From Protea cynaroides (lineage: Eukaryota; Streptophyta; Magnoliopsida; Proteales; Proteaceae), in the NCBI GenBank assembly GCA_028583415.1, contig CM053276.1, positions 8,772,663-8,836,662 of the forward strand: a stretch of 64,000 bases of DNA, given 5' to 3'. The position numbers and the translations under genes were made by a program. This document shows positions 1 to 10,750 of this stretch, piece by piece. Under the pieces are notes generated by a model. The model had not been told where the DNA came from, searched no databases, and worked only from the letters and a program-made list of their open reading frames with translations. The stretch's first letter is position 1, and each line of letters begins with the position of its first letter.

Positions 1-20
1 AACAGGTCAGCTGGCCTTAG

Positions 21-182
21 AATGCTTCTTTTCTGAAGGAATTCAACATTTTGAAAGAAGCCAGCGATGTCGTAGCCAGAGTAACAGAAGCCTACCCATT
101 GGACGAAGAAGACAGGATTCTAAAACGTAACCTAGAAGAGTTTGATTTGAAGGCAATAGGAGTGGCAAGCAAGGCTGTATAA
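21..182 (+). CDS. Possible 3'-terminal exon of an unrecognised plus-strand gene (partial)
   Basis: An open frame follows a splice-acceptor-like CTTAG ending at base 20 and runs to a TAA at 180-182. It encodes about 53 residues, acidic and helical in character, with short motifs such as EAYPLDEEDRIL and EEFDLKAIG, and ends in SKAV. No homology was recognised, and the upstream part of the gene lies outside the window. The composition is coding-like (few repeats, mixed hydrophobic and charged heptads) and differs from the retroelement DNA that starts at 312. It could be a true terminal exon, a captured gene fragment or chance. Bases 183-311 after it hold nothing I recognise. Confidence 0.35.
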   Translation, partial: NASFLKEFNILKEASDVVARVTEAYPLDEEDRILKRNLEEFDLKAIGVASKAV

Positions 183-311
183 CCATTTAAAAAACAAGGT
201 TTCTTTTGTTGACCGCGGTCATGTCAGCAGCCACTATCATCCTTCTCTCCCAACGAACAAAGCCAATGAGATGGTCGAGACAACAAATAACCTTCTTGGG
301 TCTTCAGCGAC

Positions 312-481
312 TGTTGTAATATGGGGTAATGTCTAGGTTCGATGTATGTGAGGATAAGAGTGTTGATTCATTCGTCACCTACATTCCCACGTACTTTCCT
401 TTTATATAAATCCATTACTCTATAAATAAAGCATGACCTCTGTCAATCTAGACAAGTCAATTGTTCCCTCACAAATCAACA
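312..481 (+). repeat. 5' LTR of Copia-A, followed by primer-binding site
   Basis: The 170-bp repeat begins TGTTG and ends CAACA, the short inverted ends expected of copia LTRs, and contains a TATA-like run near 410-425. Bases 482 onward (TGATATCAAAA) are a decayed version of the initiator-methionine tRNA binding site TGGTATCAGAGC. The same stretch, minus its end, recurs at 5142-5262. Confidence 0.85.
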
Positions 482-1039
482 TGATATCAAAATAGAGATC
501 CTCCTTGGGAAACAAACCCTAGCGTCTCTCTCTCTCTCTCTCTCCCCTAGCACCGTAACGTCTCCAGCATCCCCCTTTCCCTCCTTCTCTCACAACCTCC
601 CAACGTCGCCTCTCTCTCTCTCGGTTCCTTCTACTGGAGTCCCTCTCTCTCTCTTTCTCACTCTCAGTTTGCCGTGGCCAGCAGCTCTAAGGCTGGTTTC
701 TCAAATCAGACTATGGTGGAGATCTGAGAAACCCTATTTCGTAAAATTCTCTATTTTTTGCGTGGATTCACAAGACCACCTGTTCCTCTGATGGAGTATC
801 CGGATAGTTTTGTTTATGGCCTGATTGATTTTTGACTCTCTATGTGAACTCTTTGCTCTGTCATTATGACCAACGTAACTACCACCTCTTCTATAACCGA
901 CGGATGGGTCGCGATACCCATTTATCCTTGTTCCCTGTGAGCTCTGTTTGACTTGATGAGAGCAATTATTTGATGTGGTCACGGTCTTGTTATATGTCAG
1001 TTAATTCCCGTGGTTATGTGCGCTACATCAACAATGAAA

Positions 1040-1790
1040 CAACGCAACGTACAACCGTTGGTGATTCTTAGAAGACGTGGAGTTCTGCTAATTCATTGGT
1101 GATGTCTTTTCTCATTAAATCTATGCAACATATTGCTTAGGGTTACCTTCTTTTGGATACTGCAGCCAAAATTTGGATGTCAACCAAGGATACCTATTCC
1201 TACGTTGGGAGTAATGCATAGGTCTACGACTCAAGAAGAAGCTTCATTAAACCAAACAGTAGGGTCTCACTCCCAATACTACTTTGAGTTGTGTAGTCTA
1301 CGGTAGGAGTTGGACTTTTGCGATAACTTCTAAGCTACTTGCAATGCTGATGCAACCAAATTTCATAAGTGGGAAGACAATATCGGGTGTTGGATTTTCC
1401 GGTTGGCCTAAACATTGTCTATGATCAGATCCATGCCCAAGTGTTTAGTCATGATCCCTTTTCTTCATTGGAACAATCTTACTCCTTGGTGCAATTGGAG
1501 GATTGTCATCGCACTGTCATGTTATCGCCTAGTCTGTCATCCCATGGTTCTCAAGAACGTTCAACCTTTTTTTCTGGGTCTGGGTCTCAGTCTGGTGGCA
1601 ATGGTTTTGCTCGTTCCAGTGATCGCTCTTCTTCAGACCGCGAGCCTGTCCAATGCGACTATTGTGGTAAGAAATGACATACCAAGGAGTTCTGCAGGAA
1701 ACCCCATGGTCGCTCAACTGCTAGTTCCACGTGCGGTCATGGTAGGGGCCGTAGCTCTTTTGCTCATCATTCTGAGGGTCTAAGACATCT
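1040..1790 (+). pseudogene. Copia-A gag relic
   Basis: Gag (capsid) fragments occur in several frames. Readable pieces are the HAQVFSHDPFSSLEQSYSLV segment near 1433 and the start of a CCHC zinc knuckle (CDYCGKK followed by a stop) near 1655. The intact-looking relative Copia-E has the same segments in one frame. Frame changes and stops, for example at 1675, make this non-functional. Confidence 0.75.
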
Positions 1791-1974
1791 CCTATCAATA
1801 CCACTCCTACCAGTGTTCTCTGTACTAGGATGAGCTTGCCATACTGCAATGCCTCATGACTTGTCTAGAGCCTCCCTCATATGGGCCATCTGCTTCTACC
1901 ACCGCTACTTCCACGGTTTACTCTACCTCTAACCTTGTTGCCTCAGGTATGGCCATTGTGCATCCGTTCTCACT

Positions 1975-3235
1975 CGCCCTTGGATTATTGACACTGGTGC
2001 CACTGACTTCATGACTGGTACCCACAGTTTTTTTCTCGGAATTCTCCTTGTTCTGGTAAGGACAAGGTTCATGTTGCTGATGGTTCCATTCCTTTGTTTC
2101 TGGGAAGGTTTCCATCGACTGTTCTCCTACTTTACTGTTGAATTCTGTTCTTCTTGTCTCAAATTTTACTACTAACCTTCTTTTTATTAGCCACCTTACC
2201 TATGATCTGAATAGTCAAGTGACTTTCTATCCTACACATTGTCTCTTTCAAGATCTGGTGACGGGGCGAACAATTGGCTATGGTAGGGTGCATGGTGGCC
2301 TTAATCTACTGGACGATGGGCTTCTCATTGTTCGTTATGCACTTCATACCGATTCCACGCCGGCTACTGATTCTGAGTTGATACTTTGGCAAAGGCGTTT
2401 AGGCCATCCTCCAGTGGGGGCTCTTTTTAAAGATTTTCCACATTTATCTCAGCATTATAATTCTGAGGAATTTTTTGTGATGGTTGTGTTATAGCCAAGC
2501 ACACTCGTTCTATTTACTTTAGTTTAACTAAAAGAAGTGTTGTTCCTTTTATACTAATTCACTCTAATGTGTGGGGCCCTACTTGGTGTACTTTTACCTC
2601 AATTGTCACTTGGATCTATCTCCTTCATCATAAGAGTGAAGTCTACCATTGCTTCTAGATGTTTCACACCATGGTTTGCACACAGTTCAATGCCACCATT
2701 CGGATACTTCGTAGCGATAATGGTACTGAGTATATGGATGGTGTGTTCCAGTCTTATCTTGCTGCTCAGGGGATTCTCCATCAGACTAGTTGTGTGGACA
2801 CTTTGGCTCAAAATGGTGTTGCTGAACGCAAAAATCGCAGTTTGTTAGAGTTGGCTCACTTTCTCTTGTTTGAGATGCAGGAACCTCCTCATACAAGAGT
2901 GGCGCTATTCTAATTTCCGCCTATCTGATAAACTGGATGTTGACTCGTGTTAGGACTTTCATGCTCCTATTACTATCTTGATGGGGTCGTTCGACTTTTC
3001 CATCCCTCCACGGGTTTTTTGCTATGTGTATTTTGCATTGAATCATTAGCATCATGGCAAGTTGGAGCCTCGTGAGCTTATGTGTGTTTTATCGGCTACT
3101 TTGCTACTCGGAAGGGTTATCGATGCTACCACCTTCCTTCCCGACGTGTGCTCATGGCTATGGATGTGGTGTTCAATGAGACTATCTCCTATTTTTTGCT
3201 AGCTCCTCTTCTAGAGGGATCTGGTACTGAGTGAC
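1975..3235 (+). pseudogene. Copia-A protease and integrase relic
   Basis: The protease active site reads IIDTGATDFMTG near 1984, keeping the D-T-G triad. A pre-integrase segment follows near 2250-2480, then an integrase core with the second catalytic Asp in LRSDNGTEY (about 2714) and the catalytic Glu in NGVAERKNR (about 2812). The reading frame shifts at least three times. The conserved late-integrase segment after 2900 is degraded. No functional product is expected. Confidence 0.8.
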
Positions 3236-3479
3236 GATGAAGATGTGCCGCTTGTTGCTCAGTTATCTGAGGGTGTCTCCAGTGGTTGTACCAGTCCAGG
3301 GGGAAATACAAAACTCTGTGCAGGTCTATTTTCGTCACCATCAGCATCAACAACACCTGGATACCACCACCATCGCACCTCCTCTACCTAGCTTCTCGCC
3401 ATCTCCTGATCCAGGTCTTGATCCTGGTCCTTCTCCATCGGGTAATATCGCACTTGCTCCTCATAGTCTTTCTGATCCA

Positions 3480-5130
3480 TCTCTTGATTTACCCATTGTT
3501 ATCTGCAAGGGAACTAGATCTTGTACGTATCAGCCTATTGCCCAAGTAGTGTTGTATGACTCTCTGTCTCCCTCCTATCGGGCTTTTGTGTCTTCTTCGT
3601 CTTCTAATTCCCTTCACTGGAACTGGAAAGAGGCCCTAACCGATCCCAAATAGAAGGCAGCCATGGTGGAAGAAATGCAAGCCTTAAAGAAGAATAGTTC
3701 TTGGTACTTGGTTCCTCTTCCTCCCCATAAACATACTATGAGTTGTAAGTGGGTGTTTGTAGTAATACGGATGGTACCATGAACCGGAACAAGGTCCGGT
3801 TAGTGACTCGTGGATTCACTCAAACTTATGGCTTTGAGTATCAGGAGACTTTTGTACCTGCTACAAAGCTAAACACTATTCGAGTTCTTTTCTCCAGTGC
3901 TGTTAACTTGGGTTGGGAATTGCAACAAGTAGATGTCAAGAATGCAGTCGCCACGGTGAACTTGAATAGGAGGTGTACCTTGACGTTCCTCCCAGGTTCT
4001 TGACCTTAGCGACACAAGGGAAGGTCTGCAAGCTTATGCGAGTTCTTTATGGCCTAAAGCAGTCTCCTTGTGCCTCGTTTGGTTGCTTTCATAGGGCAAT
4101 GGTATCAAATGGATACACTTAGAGCCATGCTGATCATACACTTTTTATCAAACGATTTGGTGCCAGGATTGCTCTTCTTAATTATGTACATGGATGACAT
4201 TGTGGTCATTGGAAGTGATAAAGAGGAGATTGTGTGTTTGAAAACTTACCTGGGTCAAGAGTTGGAGATCAAAGACCATGGAAAGTTACGCTACTTCCTA
4301 AGCATTGAGGTTGCTCGCTCCACTATGAGTCTTTTCTTATCTCAGAGGAAATATACACTAGATCTTAAGAGACAGAGATGCTTGGTTGTAAGCCTTCATA
4401 TAGTCCACTTGAATTTAATGTTTGTCTCTCTAGCAAGGATGGGGATTCTGTTGATAAGGAACAATATCAAAGGTTAGTTGGCAAATTTATCTACCTCTCT
4501 CACACTTGTCCTGACATTGCCTTTGCTGTTAGCATAATCAGCCGGTACATGCATGATCCTTATACCAACCATTGGGAAGCTGTGCTACGCATCTTGCATT
4601 ACTTGAAGTCGGCTCTCGGCAAAGGGGTGTTTTTCATTTCTAATGGTCACCTTTGGGTTGAGGCCTTCACTGATGTTGATTGGGGCAGCTCCTCTGATGA
4701 TCGTTGTTCTACTACTGGGTATGGCACATTTGTATGCGGTAACTTGGTCACTTGGCGAAGCAAGAAACATGCCATTGTTGCCCGGTCTAGCACTGAGGCT
4801 GAGTTTCAGGCTGTCTCATGGCATTTATGAGTTAATATGCTCCAGTGACTGTTGAGTGACCTAGCTAATTCTATTCCACTACCTATGATGCTCTAATGTG
4901 ATAGCAAGTTTGTGATAAGTATTGCTAACAATCCTGTCCAGCACGATCGCACCAAGCATGTGAAAATTAATTGATATTTTATCAAGGAGAAGCTGGAGCA
5001 AAGACTAATTTGTGTTCCTTTTGTTAGAACTGGAGATCAATTAACTGTTGGTTTTACCAAGGATTAACTGATTAAGTAAATTATTTCATCTAGTTTGCAA
5101 GTTGGGCATGCGTGAAATTTATACGTCAAC
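3480..5130 (+). pseudogene. Copia-A reverse transcriptase and RNase H relic
   Basis: The pre-RT linker (KGTRSCTYQPIAQVVLYDSL, near 3510) leads into RT motifs: RLVTRGFTQTYGFEYQETF near 3797, then the polymerase motif YMDD in LIMYMDDIVVIGS near 4186. The RNase H domain has GYGTFVCGNLVTWRSKKHAI and STEAEFQAV near 4720-4810. Frameshifts separate the blocks and the C-terminal RNase H end near 4900-5130 carries stops. A polypurine tract (TTGAGGGGAAG) at 5131-5141 directly precedes the 3' LTR. Confidence 0.85.
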
Positions 5131-5141
5131 TTGAGGGGAAG

Positions 5142-5262
5142 TGTTGTGATATGGGTTTATGTCTAGGTTCAATGTATGCGGGAATAAGAATGCTGACTCA
5201 TTTTTCACCTACTTTCCCACTTACTTTCCTTTCATGTAAATCCATTACTCTATAAAACAGCA
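5142..5262 (+). repeat. Truncated 3' LTR of Copia-A
   Basis: It starts TGTTGTGATATGGG right after the polypurine tract and matches the 5' LTR from 312 to about base 426 with many substitutions. After 'ctataaa' the match ends abruptly, so roughly the last third of the LTR is missing. Confidence 0.8.
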
Positions 5263-6006
5263 GTAGGTGTTCTTGCTGGCTGGGAGAATATGAGATGAAA
5301 GTGGAAGAGATTGCGGAATGGAAATCAGATTGGCTGCTCCACAGGCCCAGATCTGACTTATTTTCCTAATAAAACATTGTTGAAAAGGCTTCCTGATCTA
5401 TTGATTTCAGTATCCTCTGATGGGAAGGAAGGAAAAAAAAAAAATTAAGAGAAGAAGAAAGAGATATCTGGGGTTGTTCGGACTTTGGACTATGAACCGT
5501 ACTTATGAATAGTACGTACACGGTAACATTAGAAGAAAGAGGATAGAGGAAAGGAGGACTCTCCAATTTTATTAAAAAATATCTTCATCACTAACTATTG
5601 ATGGGGGGGCGTTATGTGTTTTTAATGAACCAAAAGAGTAATAAAAAGAGAATCTTTCAAATAACTAGTTTACTAAAATGAGTAAACTAACCTTGAAACT
5701 ACTATTAGGAATCTTATCTTAATAAAATACCAAAACAAAAACTAAATCTATGACTCTACTCAAGACAAAACTCTAACAGATAAGGAATGGGCCCCACAAG
5801 ATCCCTATAATTACTAATAGAAGATATACTAAACTAGTCTCTAAAGGACCCAATACAAAAAATAACTACTTAATTAAAATACTGATTTTGCATATCCCTT
5901 TAAAACCCCCACTTTTGCCCCTTATAATTCTGCCCACTACAAATAGAATCGAAAGAACCCCCAAATATTATAATAGGACCGATTTTTGGACCAGGCCTGA
6001 ATTAGC

Positions 6007-6009
<3 letters not shown>

Positions 6010-6070
<61 letters not shown>
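6010..6070. repeat. Compound microsatellite (TG)n(GA)n
   Basis: About 18 TG units are followed directly by about 13 GA units with no interruption. Such tracts are length-variable. Confidence 0.95.
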
Positions 6071-6255
6071 TCTTCAAAGTTCAAACTTGCATGGTCTAAC
6101 CAACCAACTTGATCTCTTATTTCCTTCTTAAAAGTCTGACATCCCTTTCTTACATACTCTATCTTATATATCTCTACAGAAATCCATGTGGTCCAAGTCA
6201 CAACTAAACTCTTGTTAGAGTTTCCTTTAGTTTGGGGTTTCTTTCAAGACTCGCA

Positions 6256-6292
6256 TACACACAAATGTACACACACACACACGCGCACACAC
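6256..6292. repeat. Imperfect (AC)n microsatellite
   Basis: Alternating AC/CA units with interruptions by AAATGT and GCGC. Confidence 0.85.
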
Positions 6293-6596
6293 TGTTCTAG
6301 TGTACATGTCCTGAACTTTTTTCATTGTATTTTCAACATTCCAGTTATTTCAAAACTATCACTTTGTTCTTTTTGTTCCCATGTGGAAACTTGTACTTGG
6401 GTGAAATGCATGTTCACGAAATTCAAGGCAAGAGTTGTAAGACCCGCACTCCGTAAACCCGGTCTAAACCTTGGTTTTGTGTCGTGACAGGTCTTCCGAT
6501 CATCACCGGACCAGACGGGGCAAACGGATAACAAACAGGTATGAAATCGGACCAAAGACGACCAATAGTCAGCAATTTAAGTTGACCGGTCAATGG

Positions 6597-6612
6597 TACC
6601 GGTCGACCGGTA
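6597..6612. repeat. Perfect 16-bp palindrome TACCGGTCGACCGGTA in the LTR
   Basis: The sequence equals its own reverse complement. ACCGGT cores recur many times in the same LTR (about 7165-7305) and also in solo LTR 2 near 47452-47480, so the motif is a family feature. Confidence 0.9.
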
Positions 6613-6730
6613 TGGCCTGCGCAGCTATGTGCGGGAATCTGGAAATTTGTCTCTGCGGGTCCCGCTTTCCTGATTTCGAATCCTAGAAGTTTCCTAATCC
6701 TAATAGGGTTACTAAACCCTACTTTTAGCC

Positions 6731-6740
6731 TATAAATACA
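6731..6740 (+). promoter_or_regulatory. TATA box of the solo LTR
   Basis: TATAAATACA sits about 300 bp into the LTR and is followed by a C/T-rich, leader-like stretch. This is the arrangement expected of an LTR promoter. The other copy has TTTATATATT at a comparable place near 47597. Confidence 0.6.
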
Positions 6741-7704
6741 CCCTTAAGCCTTCCCAAATCCTTTCCATTGTCTCTCACAAACCCTAGAGAAGAGAAAGAG
6801 CTTGGAAATGAGAAGGAGCTAGGAAGAAGAAGGAGGTGCCGCCATTACCGTTCGACGACGCTCTCATTACGCCAGTCAACGGTAAGTGTTTGAATCCATC
6901 TTCTTACCCTATGTTAGTTGTGTGGGTGGATCAATACCATGCAAAGTAGGTATTGATCTAAAACCTTAATTTGGCCAATAAACCCTAAGTTGCCGTCAAA
7001 CCCTAGATTCGAGTTTCGAGATGATATTCATCGAAACGAGACTTGAATGAGTTGGGAATAACTCTAACTCCAAGATTAGATTTAGAATGGATAGGAGAAA
7101 CCTTGGAAATCCATGGAGGATGATCGACGGCAGTCGAAAACCCATGTATGGTCTTCCGGAGACATACCGGTCGACTATACCGGTTGCACAAGGTGCGACC
7201 GGTATGTTGCCACCGGTATCCCTCGGGAGGCTGGTCTGTGGGGACCGGCTGACCATACCGGTCGCCAGTCTTCCCCACAGAGCTGCGACCGGTATGTTGC
7301 CACCGGTCAGCTCTGTGAGGGTATTTTGTAACCGTGTTGGTTTCCGATCAACATGAAACCCTAAGAAAAATATTCTAATGAAACCCTAATAATGTTGTAG
7401 GACTTTGTGACATATCGTTTGGATCTTGCGACGTGGAGCAAGCTAACAAACGAGCGTCAGGTAAGGGAATCTGACCCAAACCTAATAATTAATGGACAGT
7501 AAGTTGTTGTTAATCACCTGATTATATGAGATGTGTTGTTTGTGCATATTCACATGCCATCCTTTACTTTCAGTTATTATTACTGTTCATGCATTGATAG
7601 GATGTGATTGTTTTCGTTAGTGTGTGGAGTGGGGCATGGGTCTGGGATCGCTCTTCACATTAGCACCTTTTGTAGTATTCTGTCTTAACATGCTCGGTAC
7701 GGGT

Positions 7705-8125
7705 GGGGCATCAGGGGAAGGTCGTGGTACGGTGGTCTCCGATATTGATGTTGTCCCGGCCACTGTTATGTGGTACTGTGGTCTCCGAGTCGACGCTGGC
7801 TTGTCCACGATGCTTTAGCTCTATCTCTATGCCGTAGGGAGTTATGTTGGGATAGGGTCTACCTGCGTATTGTTTCTATCCTAGTGGGTTAGTTGCGGAT
7901 AGGGCATCAGGGGAGGTGTGGGAATGCCTTAGCTCTATCTTTATGCCGTAGACGGCTGTGCTGGGATAGAGCATACATTGACGACATATAGGATTGGTTA
8001 GTTGCGAGCCCATTTTGCGAGCCCTGGCCAGTAGGGGCTTAGGTACTGGTGTGGGTAGAGTATCAGGGGAGGTACGTGGGTATCTTAGCTCTATCTCTAT
8101 TCCATGGTGGGTGCATGTGGACCAA
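7705..8125 (+). repeat. About three imperfect tandem units inside solo LTR 1
   Basis: The block GCATCAGGGGA...CTCTATCT(C/T)TATGCCGTAG recurs with starts near 7709, 7904 and 8063. Solo LTR 2 holds two comparable units (near 48510 and 48697). Unit-number difference accounts for much of the length difference between the two LTRs. Confidence 0.65.
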
Positions 8126-8755
8126 TGGGGGTGTGATCCATGAGGTGTCACACACTCGTGTATAGAGGTGCGGGGGCCACCAAACCTTTCTATAGCACAT
8201 TGCAAACTTAAAACCCGGACCACGAAAGATAAAATTGATTGTTTCTCATGCATAATCTTGTGAAACTGTCTGATTGTCTTACTGAGCTGTGTTGGTAGCT
8301 CACCCCTTGTATATATACATGTTTTTAGATGTTGATGCAGGTTACACTGTGGACGACTATGTGAACGCTCCGGCGTACGGTGGTGTGGCTGCTCTGGATG
8401 TACAAGCAGGGGAGGACGAGCATGATGCTTCATGCGAGTGCCCTTTCTGTGTGTACTTATGATGGATTTTTATTTAGTTGTTCCCGTTATTTTTGTTTGG
8501 TATTAAGAGATGTAAAAGATATTATAGTTTATGTTTGGATTTGAATAATTGGATATTTTATTTAAATTATCAATAGATACTCAGTTCATTCTATTTAAAG
8601 TCTTCCGCTGTAATATTTATATTCTGATTGTTGGTTATGTGTAATGGTTTGTATGAATGGACACGGCCTATTCGAGATCCTGGTGTGAACCGTTGGTTCA
8701 ATGACGGTTCACTCACACCATTCTGGTTGGATCAGAATTGGGGTGTGACAAGAGT

Positions 8756-9923
8756 ACCCCTCCCCCTCATAATAGTTGTTTCTTTCACGAATTGATCATA
8801 CAGGTTTTCTCAGGGTAATTATCCTCTTTTTGTTCGATGAAATGATTATGTTTGATCTTAACTATCGAACTCAAAATTAGGTTCTGTACTGAATGGTTAA
8901 ATAATAGATACAATTAAAACAACTGAACAATCAAACATAGGATTGATGCATGTGATTTTAGAATGCAGGGAATTCACAAATCTCAACTAAATATAGTGAA
9001 CTAAAACCATCACCCAAATAAAAACTCCTCAGGAATTTAGAGAAAATGCAGGGAATTTAAAAATCTCAACTAAATATAGTGAACTAAAACCAACACCCAA
9101 ATAGAAACTCCCCAGGAATTCAGAAAGGCACATAATTGAACAGAAATAAACATCCAGGGCAACATATAATCACTGACAATCAATGATCATGAATTATTAT
9201 GATTTCCTCCAGCTCTCTTTCACTGCCTCTCCCCCCCCCAAAAAAAAAGAAGGAAAGAAAAGAAAAACACATGACCAAGGGCATGTGCACGTGCACGTTT
9301 TCTAGTAGACAATAGTACACATCAACCAACTCCAAATACTTGGGACTCAAAATAAAGAACATGTGCTCACAATGCAGTCATCAACTTGAAGGAACTAGCC
9401 ACATAATTGCTGAACAATCTTATTACATGAAACTCAAGCAAAGTAGCTTGCAGCAACACAGAAAGAAGAAATTCAGGACAGTAGTTCGACTCCAACAAAT
9501 ATTCAACTTCCTCTGCCAACTGTATAACCTCTACTATCAAACCGCCTGACAGATTTTTTGGGAAAGATAAAAACAGAAGCATACATCCAAGTCGGCAAGT
9601 AGAAGTTTCATACAGACAAACCTATTCCTTGGAACTATAAGTGACATATAAGAGTGAACCATGGTTATGCCCTATACAGAACTCCCCCAAACTTGAGTGG
9701 TCTCTCAGCTACATCAGCACCCTTTTCCACGTTTCAGCTAATGAGATCAAAAAACAATAAACCCCATACTCATCTCAAGTTCGTCTAAGACAAAAATCAC
9801 TGTCTTAGACTGTTTTAAGAGACTAGACTTTGGACTAGAGTCTAAAATGTTAGGTTAAAAATTGCAGGCACAGTTCCTACAATCAGTATTAAAAAGGTAT
9901 TTTCTATGGTAATTAAAGCTTAC
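8756..9923. other. Probable host intron or intergenic DNA; no exon recognised
   Basis: It lies just downstream (minus-strand sense) of the last recognised host exon, whose donor site is at 9923. The next Plus3 exon of the family was looked for here on the minus strand and not found. A minus-strand frame at 9367-9582 is open but does not match Plus3 convincingly. An 83-bp tandem duplication (8962-9127) and a C-run/A-run (about 9229-9249) are present. Confidence 0.5.
8962..9127. repeat. Tandem duplication, two 83-bp units
   Basis: Two adjacent copies begin AATGCAGGGAATT at 8962 and 9045 and differ at only a few positions. Confidence 0.9.
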
Positions 9924-10036
9924 CTCAGGGAAATCATCATCAGACAGCATTTGGATATAAATTTCTTTCTTCATATCAGAAACTTGAAGAACAATCTCTG
10001 CACTGACATCACTTGTTCTCAAGACCTTCTTTATGC
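9924..10036 (-). CDS. Host exon: middle of the Plus3 domain
   Basis: The 113-bp exon reads G-IKKVLRTSDVSAEIVLQ...MLSDDDFPE, which matches the Plus3 pattern seen in plant relatives (paired Val/Leu strands, then the acidic SDDDF motif). The acceptor is tctgatag before GCATAAAG and the donor is CCTGAG followed by gtaagc. Entry phase completes a Gly codon with the last base of the upstream exon; exit is phase 0. The downstream exon is not seen in the window. Confidence 0.85.
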
Positions 10037-10589
10037 CTATCAGATACCATATAAGAATATGTCAAAGTCAGTCAGAAATAACAGATGTATGATATGGATT
10101 GTATGGATTGTATGGGAAGCATCTTGATCAGAAACATTGTTATTCATATGGCAGGCATTGAAAGTGTTAGGAGACAAAAAATCAAAAAGCATAAAAAAGC
10201 ACCATATAAGATCTTTTACCAAAAATCAAACATCAGAGATACAGTGATGTGTTCCACAGTTACAGGCAGAAGAGAGAGATTTTATTGTTAAAGAAGAATC
10301 AAAATGGGCAACATAATGGGTATATAACAAAATATATTAAACATGTTAGAGATTTTATTGTCACCCAGGACTGCTTTAGATTATTTCATGTTAGGAGAAT
10401 CTAGGACCAAAAGTGAAGTATAAAGAACAAAAGTTCCTGCTGATTATACCAAATAATTTGCAGCATAGCTTCCAAACTGAGGGATTGATTTGGTGAGTCG
10501 AACAACTAAACTCACTCCCAAGCTTTAGGAGTCAAGTAAACATGTCAACTTGGCATGAGTAAGAAGACTCAGCAGAGTTGATATGCTGA

Positions 10590-10750
10590 CTCGTGTGACT
10601 CCCATTATTCGGGGCATGTCACCGGAGACGATACCCTCAAGTCTGACCGAGTTAAAAGTGGGTGGTTCCCAAGATTGTTGTCAAAATTTTGAAGGCGGGG
10701 GGATTCGGACCTCAGCCAAGCAACGGTCACATCCTACAACACTGCACCAT
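10590..10750 (-). mobile_element. Possible tRNA-derived SINE in host intron 10037-11309
   Basis: On the minus strand GGTCCGAATCC (10701-10711) resembles a tRNA B box. An A-box-like stretch lies upstream near 10735. No clear tail or target duplication was found. The rest of this 1.27-kb intron holds nothing I recognise. Confidence 0.3.

Larger units (their letters stand above)
312..5262 (+). mobile_element. Copia-A: decayed Ty1/copia retrotransposon, 3' LTR truncated
   Basis: A 5' LTR (312-481), a primer-binding site, gag, protease, integrase, reverse transcriptase and RNase H relics occur in that order, which is the Ty1/copia order, followed by a polypurine tract and a truncated 3' LTR (5142-5262). 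Every domain is broken by stops and frameshifts, so this is one of the older insertions. Its gag and protease resemble those of Copia-B and Copia-E further right, so the three belong to one lineage. The true right end is lost and no target duplication can be read. Confidence 0.9.
5263..6430. other. No gene seen; A/T-rich DNA with microsatellites
   Basis: Short chance frames only. It contains a (TG)n-(GA)n compound microsatellite at 6010-6070 and an (AC)n-rich stretch at 6256-6292. The segment may belong to the 3' part of the minus-strand host gene's introns or intergenic space; I cannot tell which. Confidence 0.5.
6436..8750 (+). mobile_element. Solo LTR 1 of a Ty3/gypsy-type family, 2315 bp, with target duplication AGAGT
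   Basis: The element starts TGTAAGACCCGCACTCC and ends GGGGTGTGACA, the TG...CA ends of a gypsy LTR. It is bracketed by a perfect 5-bp target duplication AGAGT (6431-6435 and 8751-8755). A second copy with the same ends lies at 47293-49525 with its own duplication. No gag-pol interior is attached, so this is a solo LTR left by recombination between the two LTRs of an element. Long frames inside it, such as the antisense frame at 7876-8433, do not resemble proteins and are not genes. Strand is set by the TG-to-CA orientation and the TATA box. Confidence 0.88.

Noticed and set aside
5263..6430. A right-hand continuation of the Copia-A 3' LTR
   Set aside because: Similarity to the 5' LTR ends sharply at about 5262 and no CAACA end follows.
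7876..8433. 185-codon minus-strand open frame
   Set aside because: It lies inside the solo LTR, is low in hydrophobic residues, overlaps the tandem units and has no recognisable domain; the second LTR copy does not keep it.
9367..9582. 71-codon minus-strand frame as the missing Plus3 exon
   Set aside because: A short GLIVEVIQLAEEVE stretch vaguely recalls the Plus3 helix, but the phase needed from the upstream exon meets a stop and the rest does not match.
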